NCBI GenBank assembly: GCA_963725185.1
Contig: CAVRXO010000006.1
Span: 620,001-684,000 of the forward strand
DNA length: 64,000 nucleotides
From: VAZQ01 sp963725185
Lineage (GTDB): Bacteria > Pseudomonadota > Alphaproteobacteria > Rhizobiales > Xanthobacteraceae
Direction: 5' to 3'
Both the position numbers and the translations under genes were made by a program. Under the pieces are notes generated by a model. That model was not told where the DNA came from, did no database searches, and saw only the letters and a program-made list of their open reading frames with translations. This document shows positions 26,817 through 36,570 of this stretch, in pieces. Each line of letters starts with the position of its first letter. The stretch's first letter is position 1.

Positions 26817-26876
26817 TGGTCCGGCGCCCGCCGTCTTGGCGCCCTTGGCGGCAGGTCGCGGCGTATCCTGGGTCAT
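26711..26876 (-). pseudogene. gcdH: acyl-CoA (glutaryl-CoA) dehydrogenase, N-terminal remnant
   Basis: From ATG 26874-26876 a Lys/Ala-rich lead is followed by YDWQDPLALEDELTPDER, the opening of glutaryl-CoA-dehydrogenase-like proteins. Homology ends at about 26711, exactly where the convergent aquaporin gene also ends; the rest of the enzyme is absent. A single deletion that removed both 3' ends explains it. Confidence 0.65.
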
Positions 26877-27007
26877 GGGACGCTCTTATAGGACGTCGGC
26901 GGGATACGGCGCCAGCGGGCGGAAGGCGGCTCTGCCCGCTTCCGCCGCCGCATCGGGACCGGAGGCGCGGTTGCGGCTGCGGCAGGGTTCAGTTATCTAG
27001 AGCGCAC

Positions 27008-27084
27008 GCGCCCGTAGCTCAGCTGGATAGAGCGTTGCCCTCCGAAGGCAAAGGTCAGAGGTTCGAATCCCCTCGGGCGCGCCA
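27008..27084 (+). tRNA. tRNA-Arg (CCG)
   Basis: 77-nt cloverleaf: acceptor GCGCCCG/CGGGCGC, anticodon stem TTGCC/GGCAA with loop CTCCGAA (anticodon CCG, codon CGG), T-arm GAGG-TTCGAAT-CCCC, encoded CCA. Its 3' 17 bases are repeated at 25105-25121. Confidence 0.95.
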
Positions 27085-27222
27085 CCTAGTGCTCATCTGC
27101 GAACCAGAGATTCCCCACCGAGGGATTGGCCGGGACGGCGTGTTCGAGGACGTCTTTACTGTCCTTGATGCGGACTCGTGTGTCATCGACCTCGATGATG
27201 TCAACGACCTCCCGACCGCCAT

Positions 27223-27597
27223 TTAGGTCCCAGGGGCAGCCCGGTCTATCGCGCCGAGCAGGAGATTTGCAACAAACGGCTTGTGCAAAAATGCGATGCA
27301 ACCTGCACTCTGGGCCTGCGCTCGCGTGGCCTCATCGTCGAAGGCGGTCATGAAAATGACGGGCAGCTCGCGGCCGGATGCCGTCAAATGCCGCCGCAGC
27401 TCGATTCCGGACATGCCGCCAAGATGTATGTCGACGAGCAGGCAATCGACGTCCGCCGCAGCATCGAAGTCGAGGAACGCCTCGGCGGAGGCAAAGACCT
27501 TGGTGGCAAATCCATATGCGCGCAGCAGACGCTCGATGCCCTTGAGCATGCTCGCGTCGTCGTCCACAACCGCTATCATCTTTGGCCGAGTCGTCAT
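27223..27597 (-). CDS. single-domain response regulator (CheY-like receiver)
   Basis: 124 residues, receiver domain only: acidic pocket VVDDD (about 10-14), phospho-acceptor Asp56 in CLLVDIHLGGMSG, Thr in FMTAFDD, Lys in LHKPF. No output domain. It lies 220 bp downstream of the FixJ-type regulator on the same strand, with a candidate operator in the gap, so it may have its own promoter. It could act as a phosphate sink or partner for the kinase at 28429. The frame is open to 27663; ATG 27595-27597 matches the family start. Confidence 0.88.
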   Translation of the reverse strand: MTTRPKMIAVVDDDASMLKGIERLLRAYGFATKVFASAEAFLDFDAAADVDCLLVDIHLGGMSGIELRRHLTASGRELPVIFMTAFDDEATRAQAQSAGCIAFLHKPFVANLLLGAIDRAAPGT

Positions 27598-27694
27598 AGG
27601 TTTCCTGGACCTTGCCCGGATCACGGCGTGCCGGATCGCCGGCCGGTCTGTAGCGATGAACACTCACCATCCCACAATTCACGGCACAGGATCA

Positions 27695-27712
27695 CCTGTA
27701 CCTGAGTACAAT
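27695..27712 (-). promoter_or_regulatory. 18-bp dyad, weak copy in signalling locus
   Basis: Minus-strand reading ATTGTACTCAGGTACAGG matches 13 of 18 positions of the dyad found at 35207, 38103, 38294, 39103 and 44775. It lies 98 bp upstream of the receiver gene. Confidence 0.4.
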
Positions 27713-27817
27713 GCTATCCTCCGCAACTGTCCCTTGGCGCGCGAAACCCCTTGGCTCGGAGGACTTTCCGGACCGCAATAGCGGGTTTGAGAACCAGCCG
27801 ACCAAAACAGGCGGCGA

Positions 27818-28432
27818 TCACAGTATGCCGAGGCGTTCGGCGATCAACACGAGCGCGGCAAGCGTTTGAACCTCGCACTTCTCCATGACCTGCTGTCGAT
27901 GCGCCTTGATGGTTCGCTCGGCAATATGCAACTCGTGGGCGATCTGCTTGTTGAGCTTGCCGCGAACCACCAGGGCGAAGACCTCCTTTTCGCGAGGAGT
28001 GAGCCTTGCGACAAGGGATTGCAGAGCAGCAATCCGGCTATCCTGGCCGCGTATTTCCTCGTAGCGGCTGAGCGCGCGCTCGATCGCGGCGAACAGATCC
28101 CTCTTGGACACAGGTTTGGTCAGGAAATCCTCCGCGCCGGCCTTGATGGCCCGCACGCTGGTCGGGACATCGCCATAGCCGGTCAAGAATACAATCGGCA
28201 ACCTGTGCCCAATCTCCCCCAGCCGCTCCTGCAGCTGCGGACCGTCCAGGCCCGACATTTTCACATCGAGCAATATGCAACCGGGCGCACCGCCGGGGAG
28301 CTTTTCAAGCAGCTCCGAGGCCGAGCCATAGAGCGCGACCTGATAGCCGCTGGCGCCCAGCAGACGTGCGATCGCCGTGCGGAACGATGCGTCGTCATCG
28401 ACCACATGGACGATGGGCGCCACGGTCGTCAT
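27818..28432 (-). CDS. FixJ/NarL-type response regulator
   Basis: 204 residues: receiver domain (VVDDD at 10-14, Asp56 in CILLDVKMSGLDG, FLTGYGD, LTKPV) then a LuxR-type helix-turn-helix (LTPREKEVFALVVRGKLNKQIAHELHIAERTIKAHRQ). Its start overlaps the kinase stop by 4 bp (ATGA), so the two form a translationally coupled pair. Output is DNA binding as a dimer; the 18-bp dyads in 35-45 kb are the natural candidate sites, but this is inference. Confidence 0.92.
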   Translation of the reverse strand: MTTVAPIVHVVDDDASFRTAIARLLGASGYQVALYGSASELLEKLPGGAPGCILLDVKMSGLDGPQLQERLGEIGHRLPIVFLTGYGDVPTSVRAIKAGAEDFLTKPVSKRDLFAAIERALSRYEEIRGQDSRIAALQSLVARLTPREKEVFALVVRGKLNKQIAHELHIAERTIKAHRQQVMEKCEVQTLAALVLIAERLGIL

Positions 28433-30312
28433 GCGACGAGCTCTTTGACCAGCGGCAGGGAGAATCGAAACACCGCGCCGCCATTGGGGCGGTTCTCCGC
28501 CGACATTTCGCCGCCGGAACGTTCAATAATGGTGCGGGCGATGGCCAGCCCAAGTCCCGTCCCCTTCTCCTTGGTGGTGAAGAACGGCTCGAAAATTTGC
28601 TGCAGCTTGTCGGCAGGAATGCCGGAACCGGAATCCGCGATCGAAACCTTGATCGTGACATTATTGATTACGGCGGTCCGGATGGTCACTTGGCGGTCGC
28701 CTGGCGAGCGGCTCGCCGTGGCATCCATCCCGTTCAGCGCCAGATTCAAAAGAACTTGCTGCAGGTGAACTGGATTGACACGCACCGGCAATGGATGCGG
28801 ATCGATATTTACGGTCAATGTAACACTCCTGGCGTTCGCCTCGGGAACGAGGATCTCGACAGCCAGCATGATCACATCGTTGAGGTTGACCACCTCCGGC
28901 TCGCGGTCGTTTTTCCTCAATAGCTCGCGCAGATGCGTAATGATTTCTCCGGCACGTTGATCCGACTTGCATATGTCGGCGAGTATCGTGCCAATCAATT
29001 CCAGGTCAGGGGGATTCTGCCTGAGCAGGATTTCTGCAGCTTGGGCATTGCTGAGGATCGCCCCCAATGGCTGGTTCAGCTCGTGTGCAATGGAGGACGA
29101 AATCGCGCTGAGCCCTGCGCCACGGTTCATGTGCATGACTTGCGCCAGGCGACCGCGTGCCTCGAGCTCGGCGGCATGTCGCCGGCGGCGCTCGAGCAAA
29201 AGGCCAAGGATGATCGCGGACTGAAGCAACACGGCGGCAAGCGCGATCAAAATCTGTGTATGATATTGGTCCCAAGCGGTGACTTCCCGAAAGCGGATTT
29301 CACTCCCCACGGGCAACGAGGCTTCGCTGATCTGCCAGCGTTTGAGCTGCCTCCAGTCAAAAACCGGCTTGGTGAATTCACCAACCGAAACCGGGATGGT
29401 AGCAACACTGCCGCCCTCGAGAACCCGCAATGCAAGCCGGGCGACGGCTTGGCCGTAGGTTACATTATTGAAGACGAACCCACCGGCAGCGCCAGTACCA
29501 ACCAGGGATTCTACGTCGATCACGATCGGCCGGTTCGCGACCTTGGCGATCGTGGCGAGCACCTCCGGCGACGAATACTGGGTGCCGTTATCATCGACGA
29601 AAAGCGACGTATAAAGTATCGCAGTTCGCTCCGGCAGCGCCGCGGCACGCGCGACCTGATCGGCCAACGGCAGACCCGTTAAGTTGGTGACACCGAATTC
29701 GCCGGCTAGTGTCGTGAGCTCCTGTGTGTATTGACGCCGGTAGGCGTCGCGCTCAAGCGTACCGCCCACCACCGCGATACCCTTGAGGTTAGGAACCAGG
29801 AAGCGTGCCGCAGCCACCATCGATCTGATGGTCCGGCGCATGATGAGTCCCGTAATATCCGGTTCAGGCTTGATTCGGGCGGCGCTTTGCTCATCGATTG
29901 CGGCGAAGACCACGGGCACGCCAGGCCACAATTCGGCACGCCAACTCTTCACAAGCTCGAGCGCTGACGCACCAACAGCCGTGATCAGGCCGAAACGTAT
30001 GTCGCTATATTTCTCCTGCAGATAGCGGCGCAAGATTTCTTCCTGCCCCGGCCCAGCAAATCGGCTGAGATCAAGGCTATCGCCATAAACCGCAACGTGT
30101 GGCGTAAAGTCGCCTAGCGTGGCTCGCAGGGTGGCTGAAAACGTTGTCGGGGCGCCCTTACCGGGATCGGCTTCGTCGATAATGAGCACTGCGCGCGGCG
30201 GCGGCTCTGCAGCCACGGAAATTGCAGGCGCCAAGCCTGCCGTCATCGCGGCGATCATAAGCAACCAAACTGCGCGCCGATGACCCGTGCAATGGAGGCC
30301 ATACATGACCAT
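28429..30312 (-). CDS. sensor histidine kinase with ABC-binding-protein-like sensor
   Basis: 627 residues. A signal/membrane segment (about 13-34), a long periplasmic domain (about 38-330) of the ABC substrate-binding type seen in PF04392-like proteins, a transmembrane helix (about 353-373), a dimerisation domain with phospho-acceptor His410 (SIAHELNQPLGA), and an ATPase domain with N (LNLALNGMDA), G1 (DSGSGIP) and G2 (GTGLGLA) boxes. The kinase binds a ligand directly in the periplasm, without a PAS domain. It heads the operon with the FixJ-type regulator. Ligand unknown; nearby sulfatase, phosphatase and oxidase genes suggest an organic pollutant or sulfur source. Confidence 0.92.
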   Translation of the reverse strand: MVMYGLHCTGHRRAVWLLMIAAMTAGLAPAISVAAEPPPRAVLIIDEADPGKGAPTTFSATLRATLGDFTPHVAVYGDSLDLSRFAGPGQEEILRRYLQEKYSDIRFGLITAVGASALELVKSWRAELWPGVPVVFAAIDEQSAARIKPEPDITGLIMRRTIRSMVAAARFLVPNLKGIAVVGGTLERDAYRRQYTQELTTLAGEFGVTNLTGLPLADQVARAAALPERTAILYTSLFVDDNGTQYSSPEVLATIAKVANRPIVIDVESLVGTGAAGGFVFNNVTYGQAVARLALRVLEGGSVATIPVSVGEFTKPVFDWRQLKRWQISEASLPVGSEIRFREVTAWDQYHTQILIALAAVLLQSAIILGLLLERRRRHAAELEARGRLAQVMHMNRGAGLSAISSSIAHELNQPLGAILSNAQAAEILLRQNPPDLELIGTILADICKSDQRAGEIITHLRELLRKNDREPEVVNLNDVIMLAVEILVPEANARSVTLTVNIDPHPLPVRVNPVHLQQVLLNLALNGMDATASRSPGDRQVTIRTAVINNVTIKVSIADSGSGIPADKLQQIFEPFFTTKEKGTGLGLAIARTIIERSGGEMSAENRPNGGAVFRFSLPLVKELVA

Positions 30313-30355
30313 GAGGTCGTTCCGTTAGAACTCCGGGTGGTCTTGTCTAGAGCAA

Positions 30356-30394
30356 CGGTGATTTGAACCCCTGATCTCCGGCTTCGGAGCCAGC
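30356..30394 (-). other. tRNA-like fragment
   Basis: Minus strand resembles the 3' half of tRNA-Arg(CCG): CTGGC-TCCGAA-GCCGG (loop one base short) and GGGG-TTCAAAT-CACC in place of the T-arm. The acceptor stem and 5' half are missing. Possibly an old att scar. The rest of 30313-30586 holds AT-rich promoter-like sequence (TATAAT at 30472) but no gene. Confidence 0.3.
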
Positions 30395-30586
30395 AATCAT
30401 AGAGCACATTTTATTCCCCTGCGAGACTTTGTCGCGCATCTAGCATTAGGTATAATTTGTCGAAACGTATGTATAATATAGCGCCCTTAAGGGCTCCCGG
30501 TGCGCGCGAATCGGTCGGAATTGAGACCGCATTCGGGGCCCAATATAAAGCTCACTGCGCCGGTGGTTCTTTCCCGGATTTTCAAA

Positions 30587-33092
30587 TCACGGTGTGGTTG
30601 GCGTCTTCGCCTGGCGCCGGAGCTCCTGGATGAGGCCTGTCAAACCCGCATCGGTGGGCGTAATTCGAGCAAGGTGCTCGGCATATCCGAGTGCGGAGCT
30701 CACATCTCCGGAATCCCGGCTGAACATCATGAGCGCCTGCAAGGTATCGCGATCATCGGGATGCCGCGCCAAGCCGCCCTTGAGAACTGCCAAGGCGTCA
30801 TTAACGTGCGCGGCCGAATGCAATCCGACGGCGTAGACGTACGCATATCTCGCTTGGCCGGGCTCAAGCTCGGCAGCACGGCGCAATTCCTCCAACGCCT
30901 CGTCGGTTCGCTTCAGCCGCACCAGCGTCAGCCCGAGCGCATGATGAAGGCCCGCATCTTGCGGAGAGGCAGCAAGCGCGCTCCGCAACACGCTCTCGCC
31001 GTCGGCTTCCCGTCCCATTCGCCGGTAAAGATCGGCGATATTGACGGCTGCAGGCGCGTATTGCGGGCTGAGCCGCAACGCGGCCTTGTATTCGGCCTCT
31101 GCATCGGTGGCGCGGCCGCGCTTCGCAAAAAATCCTCCGAGCGCGGAACGTGATTCCGGCCGGTCGGCATTGAAGCGCTCCGCCGCGATAAATTCTGCCG
31201 CGGCGCGTTCGAACCGGTCCCGATCGGCGGGAAGCTGGTTGGCCGCCGGTACGAGGGCAAGCAGCGATGCCGCCCTGATGCGCACGCCGCGGACAGGATC
31301 GGATAGCAGCGGCGAGGCAAGCTGCCAGGCCTGCGCGGCCGGCACGTTCTCGAGCATGTCGAGCGCGCCGATCCGCACCATCGGATCGGGATCCGACAGA
31401 GCTGTTCGTGCCAAGTTGATGTTCGAGGGCGAGACCCGTGGAGCAAGCTCGGTCAGCGCGGTCGCGCGCGCGATCGCCGGCGCGTTCCGATCGGCGGCCA
31501 CGTCCGCGAGGAGCCTCGCGCGAATCCGGTTGATCGGACCGCGCGGCATTGAACGCTTCGGCGTAGCTCTGGAAGCCCTCGCGGCTCCGCCCGTGCCAGC
31601 GCTCAATCGCCGAGGCCGCCCAATCGGGCGATCTGTCCGTGTGGCAATCGTTGCAGGCATTGGGCGTGCCGAGTTTCGCTGACAGGTCGGGCCGTGGAAT
31701 CCGCAAGCTATGATCGTGCCGCGGATCGACCACCATGTAGGTCCTGGTCGGCATATGACACGACACGCAGGACAGCGGAGGGTTCACCGACCCGTGCTGG
31801 GTGTGGGTCACGGCCGCGTACTTGTCGGACGAATGGCATTGCAGACAGGTGCCGTCGCCCGGGACGCGAAGCTTGGCGCTGTGCGGATCATGGCAGTCGC
31901 TGCATGTGACGCCCTCTGCGAACATCTTGCTCTGCTTGAACGAGCCGTAATTGTAGACCTCGTCCAGCATCTGCCCGTCGGCGTGATAGAGCCCAAGGGT
32001 GAGCGGCGAGACGGTATGGGTCTCTGAGAGCCAGTGGCCGGGGGTCCAAGCTTCAGAAAACTCACCGCGGCGCGCGTGGCACAGACCGCAGGTCTCGACC
32101 TCGGCGCGCAAGGTTCTCGGCGTGCTGCTGCGTTTTGCATTGCCGGTCGCGGCGTCGCGCGTCCAGGTGGCATCGCGCCGTTCGCTGAAGCGCTCCACCA
32201 GCCCCATGCTCGGGTCGGCGGGCTTGCCGAATAGCGACCAACGCTGCTGTTCTTGCGCCCAGCCGACATGGCTCGATCCGGCGCCGTGGCAGGCCTCGCA
32301 GCCCACGTTGACCTCCGTAAACGTGGTCGCATAGCGATCGTTTGTCGCATCATAATTCTTGCGCACGCCGGTCGAATGGCACTCCGCGCACATAAAATTC
32401 CAATTCTGGTTCAGCTTGGTCCAGTGCAGAACATCGTCGTGCTTGATCTCCTCGTTCGGGTAGAGATGGAACCAGCGGTGACCTCCCTGCTCTTTCGGCC
32501 GGCTGTCCCAGGCGATCGAAAGCGCTTGAACGCGTCCATCCGGAAACTCGACCAGATATTGCTGCAGCGGATAGACCCCGAATGTGTATTTCACCTCGAA
32601 GGTGGCAAGCTTGCCGTCGGAGCCGTCGGTCTCGACCAGGAATTTTCCGTCCGTGCGGAAAAAGCGCGAGCGTACGCCGTAATTCTCGAAGCCCGCGTCA
32701 TTGAAGTCGCCGAGCACCGACGCGTCGGTCGCGTGGTCCATGGCCTGCTTATGGTGCGACCCGCTCCATAGCCTTGCCTCCGCCTGATGGCATCCGGCAC
32801 AGGTGCCGCTGCCAACGAAAGTTGCAGCAGGCGCGCCGGACGCATTGCCGGCATCAATGCCCTTCAGCAGAAAAACTCCGAGGCCGACCGCAACGACGAT
32901 CGCAGCCGCGACCGATCCCGCTATCCAGAGTTTGCGCTTCGACCGAAGAATGGCGGCCGTGCCACCGGACGAGGCCGCTTGCGGCCGTCCATCCGGCGAG
33001 CCGCCGGCCGGATTTTTTGGTGTTCCACCCTTGGGGGCATATTTGGATCGCTTACGTGCCAACGTCCGGTTCTCGATCAATCGTAACGCCAT
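30587..33092 (-). pseudogene. octaheme cytochrome c / TPR protein, frameshifted
   Basis: About 835 residues if the break near 31535 is repaired. N-terminal basic segment and one membrane helix (about 53-74), then eight CxxCH heme sites: CAGCH, CAECH, CEACH, CGLCH, CSDCH, CLQCH, CVSCH and CNDCH. After the break come HEAT-like repeats (LSDPDPMVRIGALDMLENV) and TPR repeats to the stop at 30587. It resembles periplasmic multiheme cytochrome-TPR proteins related to nitrite or hydroxylamine-type redox systems. Unrepaired, the product has all hemes but a scrambled C-terminus. Confidence 0.82.
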
Positions 33093-33204
33093 TTACGGTC
33101 CACACCCTGAGGCATGGGGCGGATGAAAGCCAACGCGTGAACGGCGCCCTTCTGAGGGCTCGGAATATTTGCCACGGAGATCACTTGTCGGATCACAATG
33201 TTGC

Positions 33205-33456
33205 CTAGTTGTCGCCGCTCTGCCCACCCGTCAGCTTCTTCATGGCCTCACCCACCGAGAAGCTGCCCGGCGGCTGGCGCGGCGGGAACTCCTGGAATGA
33301 CTGCAAGTGCTGCCCCACGATCGCCTGCGCCGGAACAAAGAGGAGCGGATGATCGATGAACCACCTGTCGTAGGTGCCCGACTCGTGGTTGGCGCGTTCA
33401 AACGGGTCCGTGCGCAAATCGAATCTCTTCGGCGCCCGTAGCGGGATCAGCGGCTA
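33205..33456 (-). pseudogene. second sulfatase, C-terminal remnant
   Basis: About 80 codons (LRTDPFERANHES, then DRWFIDHPLLFVPAQ and FQEFPPRQPPGSFSV) match the end of arylsulfatases; the neighbour at 33497 has the corresponding LRLDPFERTGWP and FLDYPPMQRGASFNL. A TAG lies in frame just upstream, and no N-terminal or catalytic part is present. It is a leftover of a tandem sulfatase. Confidence 0.75.
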
Positions 33457-33496
33457 GCGACCCTTGCGAGTCGCCCGCCGTTAACCGCAATCTCTG

Positions 33497-35134
33497 TTAC
33501 TGGCTGGGACCCTTGCTCGCCGCCTCGGCCTCTTGCATCCTTTTCCCCATCTCCGCTTTGACTGCGTCAAGATTGAAGCTCGCGCCCCGTTGCATCGGCG
33601 GGTAATCGAGGAAGGTCTGGATCTCCTCACCGATTCTCTGCTGGACGAACACGAAGCGCCAGAACTGGTACTTGAACCAATCGAAGTATTGCTGCGAGCC
33701 CTCTTTGGTGCCATCGGTCGGCCAGCCCGTGCGCTCGAACGGATCCAGGCGCAGGTTGGTGATGTAAGGCACGTCCGGGTGGGTCTTTTCGCCCAACCAG
33801 CCAGCCGGCTGGTCGATGAAGCGAAACTTGTAGTCGTCAATGCGCACCGCGCCGACAGTGCTTTCACCAAGATAGAAGATTTCGTGACGCGCGGACGGCC
33901 CCTTGCCGGTGATGGCTGCCATCTGGTTGTAGCCATCCAGGTGGTTTCTGTAAGTCCGGTCGCCGATCGTCTTGCCCTTGAGCAATTCCTGGGTGATGTT
34001 TGGATTCCCGGCCGCGGCCACGAAGGTCGGCAACCAGTCCAGGCCGGAGAAGATGCCGTTCTGCACCGAGTCCGCCGGCACATGGCCGGGCCAGCGAAGG
34101 AGCGCGGGCACGCGGAAGCCGCCCTCGAGGACCGTTCCCTTGGCCTGCGTGAACGGTGTTTGACCGCCATCGGGCCAGGTGAAGACTTCGGTCCCGTTGT
34201 CGGTCGTGAAGACGACAATGGTATTATCGTCCACGCCCATGTCCTTGAGCTTCTTCATCACCAAGCCGACGTCGTCGTCGAGCTGGGCCATGCCGGCTTC
34301 TTCTTCCGACCAGCCATTCTCCGAATTGCGCAGCGCTTCATACTTCGGGGAGAGATGGGTGACGATGTGCATTCGCGTCGGGTTGAGCCAGACGAAGAAC
34401 GGCTTGCCGTCTTTTTGGGCTTTATCCATGAAGTTGATGGCGAGGTCGCGAATCTCGTCGTCCACGGTTTCCATGCGCTTGGGATAAAGCGGGCCGGCAT
34501 CCTCGATCCGCTGCTTGCCAATCTTGCCCCAGCGCGGCATCTCCGTGGGATCATCCGTGTCGGTGGCCCAGCTGTGGACCATGTTGCGCGGGCCGACCAC
34601 ATTCAACAGGTTCTGCGGATAGTTGGGATGTGCGGGATCTTCCATCGCATCGAGGTGATACAGATAACCGAAGTACTCGTCGAAGCCATGGACGGTCGGC
34701 AGGAACTCGTTCTTGTCGCCAAGGTGATTCTTGCCGAACTGGCCGGTGGCGTAGCCCATCGATTTCAGCACCGTCGCGATGGTCACCGCCTCGGCTGGCA
34801 GGCCGACCGAGGCCCCCGCCTGGCCGACCGTGGTCATGCCGGTGCGGATGGGGAGCTCCCCGGTGATGAAGTTTGCACGCCCTGCCGTGCAACTAGCCTC
34901 TGCATAGTAATCCGTGAACAACATGCCTTCCTTGGCGATCTTGTCCAGGTTCAGTGTCCGCCCAGCCATCATGCCGCGACTGTAGGCGCCGATATTCCAC
35001 ATGCCGATGTCGTCGCCCATGATGACGACGATGTTGGGCTTCTGTTGCTGCTGCGCGGTTACCGGTCCGCCTATCGCCGTTACGGCGATCAACGATGCCA
35101 ATGAACCGAGCCATAGGTGTTTAACCAAACCCAT
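33497..35134 (-). CDS. arylsulfatase, exported
   Basis: 545 residues with a signal peptide (about 1-28). Metal-binding GDDIG (40-44), formylglycine site Cys82 in CTAGR (the C-x-A-x-R variant of the signature), HLG/KNHLGDK, and late TTDNGTE with the metal Asp-Asn pair all fit type I sulfatases, which cleave sulfate esters in the periplasm. Cys82 must be oxidised to formylglycine; only a damaged FGE gene is seen here (44442-44707). Start chosen at 35132-35134, with AGGGAGA upstream and the signal peptide directly following. A dyad operator lies 73 bp upstream. Confidence 0.9.
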   Translation of the reverse strand: MGLVKHLWLGSLASLIAVTAIGGPVTAQQQQKPNIVVIMGDDIGMWNIGAYSRGMMAGRTLNLDKIAKEGMLFTDYYAEASCTAGRANFITGELPIRTGMTTVGQAGASVGLPAEAVTIATVLKSMGYATGQFGKNHLGDKNEFLPTVHGFDEYFGYLYHLDAMEDPAHPNYPQNLLNVVGPRNMVHSWATDTDDPTEMPRWGKIGKQRIEDAGPLYPKRMETVDDEIRDLAINFMDKAQKDGKPFFVWLNPTRMHIVTHLSPKYEALRNSENGWSEEEAGMAQLDDDVGLVMKKLKDMGVDDNTIVVFTTDNGTEVFTWPDGGQTPFTQAKGTVLEGGFRVPALLRWPGHVPADSVQNGIFSGLDWLPTFVAAAGNPNITQELLKGKTIGDRTYRNHLDGYNQMAAITGKGPSARHEIFYLGESTVGAVRIDDYKFRFIDQPAGWLGEKTHPDVPYITNLRLDPFERTGWPTDGTKEGSQQYFDWFKYQFWRFVFVQQRIGEEIQTFLDYPPMQRGASFNLDAVKAEMGKRMQEAEAASKGPSQ

Positions 35135-35206
35135 GGTCTGTCTCCCTGTTGACCGTTCTAAACCACACCGCTTGCTCCAGGCTACGCAGTCACCAACCGG
35201 GTGAAC

Positions 35207-35224
35207 ATTGTCCTTTGGTACAAT
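35207..35224 (+). promoter_or_regulatory. 18-bp dyad operator, sulfatase
   Basis: ATTGTCCTTTGGTACAAT: inverted ATTGT/ACAAT arms around an 8-bp centre. 73 bp upstream of the sulfatase start. The rest of 35225-35454 shows nothing. Confidence 0.65.
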
Positions 35225-35454
35225 GCGCCCTAAGAGGTAATCCTTCAGGCGAAGGAACTCCTGCGCGAAGTTGTAGGGGAGCGTCATCTAAGCAGCCCGT
35301 CGTTTTCAATTATTTTCGCGCAGCGTCGTAGAGGGGGGAGAGCAACTGGCCCGAGAGAAGCCCGATCACACTGAGTTCGCTATCGAGCCCCGTATGGTGC
35401 GAGGGTGGGGCCCGCTGCTCCAGGAACAGGAGCTTCTGGTCCGCATCCCGGGCA

Positions 35455-36489
35455 TCATTCGAACGCGAAGATGCGCTTCCAGTCGCTCTTCATGTCGGCA
35501 ACAGCCCATTTATTCAGTGCCGCGGCGTCCAGGGCCTTGTCGAGGCGACCGAAAGACGTATCCCGGTCGTAGGCATATTCGCGTTCCGAGTCGGTGTGAT
35601 GGACGATCAGGCCGAGGCGGACGCCGCCGGTCATGGTGGTCCATTGCAGCATTTCGAGATCGCCGTCCGAATTGCCGAACGCGGCGATTGGACGGCGGCC
35701 GATAAATTCGTTGATGCCGACCGGCTTGCCGGCCCCGTCGTCGATGAAGTTCACATCCGGCAGGCGGAAAAGCTCTGGCCTGCCGTCGCGCATCTGGAAC
35801 TTCGTCTTGATCGACGAGCCCACGACCTGCTCCGGCGGCACACCATAAACTCGCTCGGTCCACGGCCGCATGAACTCGACGCCGCCGCCCGAGACGATGA
35901 AGGTCCTGAATCCATTGGCGCGCAGATGGACCAGCAACTCGATCATCGGCTGGTAGGCGAGCTCGGTGTAGGGTCGATTGAATCTCGGATGGCGTGCCGT
36001 GGCGAGCCAATCCGTGACGATCTTCTGGAATTCCTCCGTGGTCATCCCGGCATGGGTCGCCACGACGAGGTCCAGCAAACCGTGCTCGCCGGATTCGGCC
36101 AGCGTCTTCATGTCACCCTCGAGCGCAGCCTTGAACGGCTGCTTGTCCTTCCATTCCGGATGCATTGGCGCCATGGCCTTCACGCGATCGAGCGCGAACA
36201 CCAGTTGGACGTACATCGGATGTTCCACCCACAGGGTCCCGTCGTTGTCGAAGGTCGCGATACGCTCGGAGGGCGGCACGAAATCCGAGCCGCCCGGCCG
36301 AGTGATCCTACTAACGAACTCAACGATCGACCGTTTGCTTGCGCCGTCGTTCCACGATGGAAGTGGGTCAGTCTGAGCCCGCGCCTGTTCCAACGCGGGA
36401 AGGACAGGTCGAAACAAGATTGGAAGGACCGCCATGGTGGTGAGCAGGACACGGCGGCTGATACCTGAGTAGGGAAAGATCGGCCTCAT
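35455..36489 (-). CDS. HAD-family phosphatase, exported
   Basis: 344 residues with a Tat- or Sec-like signal (SRRVLLTT, about 10-38). HAD motif I is Asp81-Asn-Asp83-Gly-Thr, motif II IVSGGG, motif IV FGNSDGDLEML, i.e. a phosphoserine-phosphatase-like HAD enzyme working in the periplasm. I start at 36487-36489: AAAAGGG lies seven bases upstream, whereas the ATG at 36522 has no good site. It follows the DUF1254 gene by 81 bp on the same strand, probably one operon. Substrate unknown. Confidence 0.85.
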   Translation of the reverse strand: MRPIFPYSGISRRVLLTTMAVLPILFRPVLPALEQARAQTDPLPSWNDGASKRSIVEFVSRITRPGGSDFVPPSERIATFDNDGTLWVEHPMYVQLVFALDRVKAMAPMHPEWKDKQPFKAALEGDMKTLAESGEHGLLDLVVATHAGMTTEEFQKIVTDWLATARHPRFNRPYTELAYQPMIELLVHLRANGFRTFIVSGGGVEFMRPWTERVYGVPPEQVVGSSIKTKFQMRDGRPELFRLPDVNFIDDGAGKPVGINEFIGRRPIAAFGNSDGDLEMLQWTTMTGGVRLGLIVHHTDSEREYAYDRDTSFGRLDKALDAAALNKWAVADMKSDWKRIFAFE

Positions 36490-36570
36490 CTTGATGCCCT
36501 TTTCATCGCCGAGGTTTGCCATGGGGCGGGTCTCCGACCGGCGACCGCGGCGCCGCGCTCCACTTGGCTA

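Noticed and set aside
33533..35104. 523-codon plus-strand open frame
   Set aside because: Antisense to the sulfatase.
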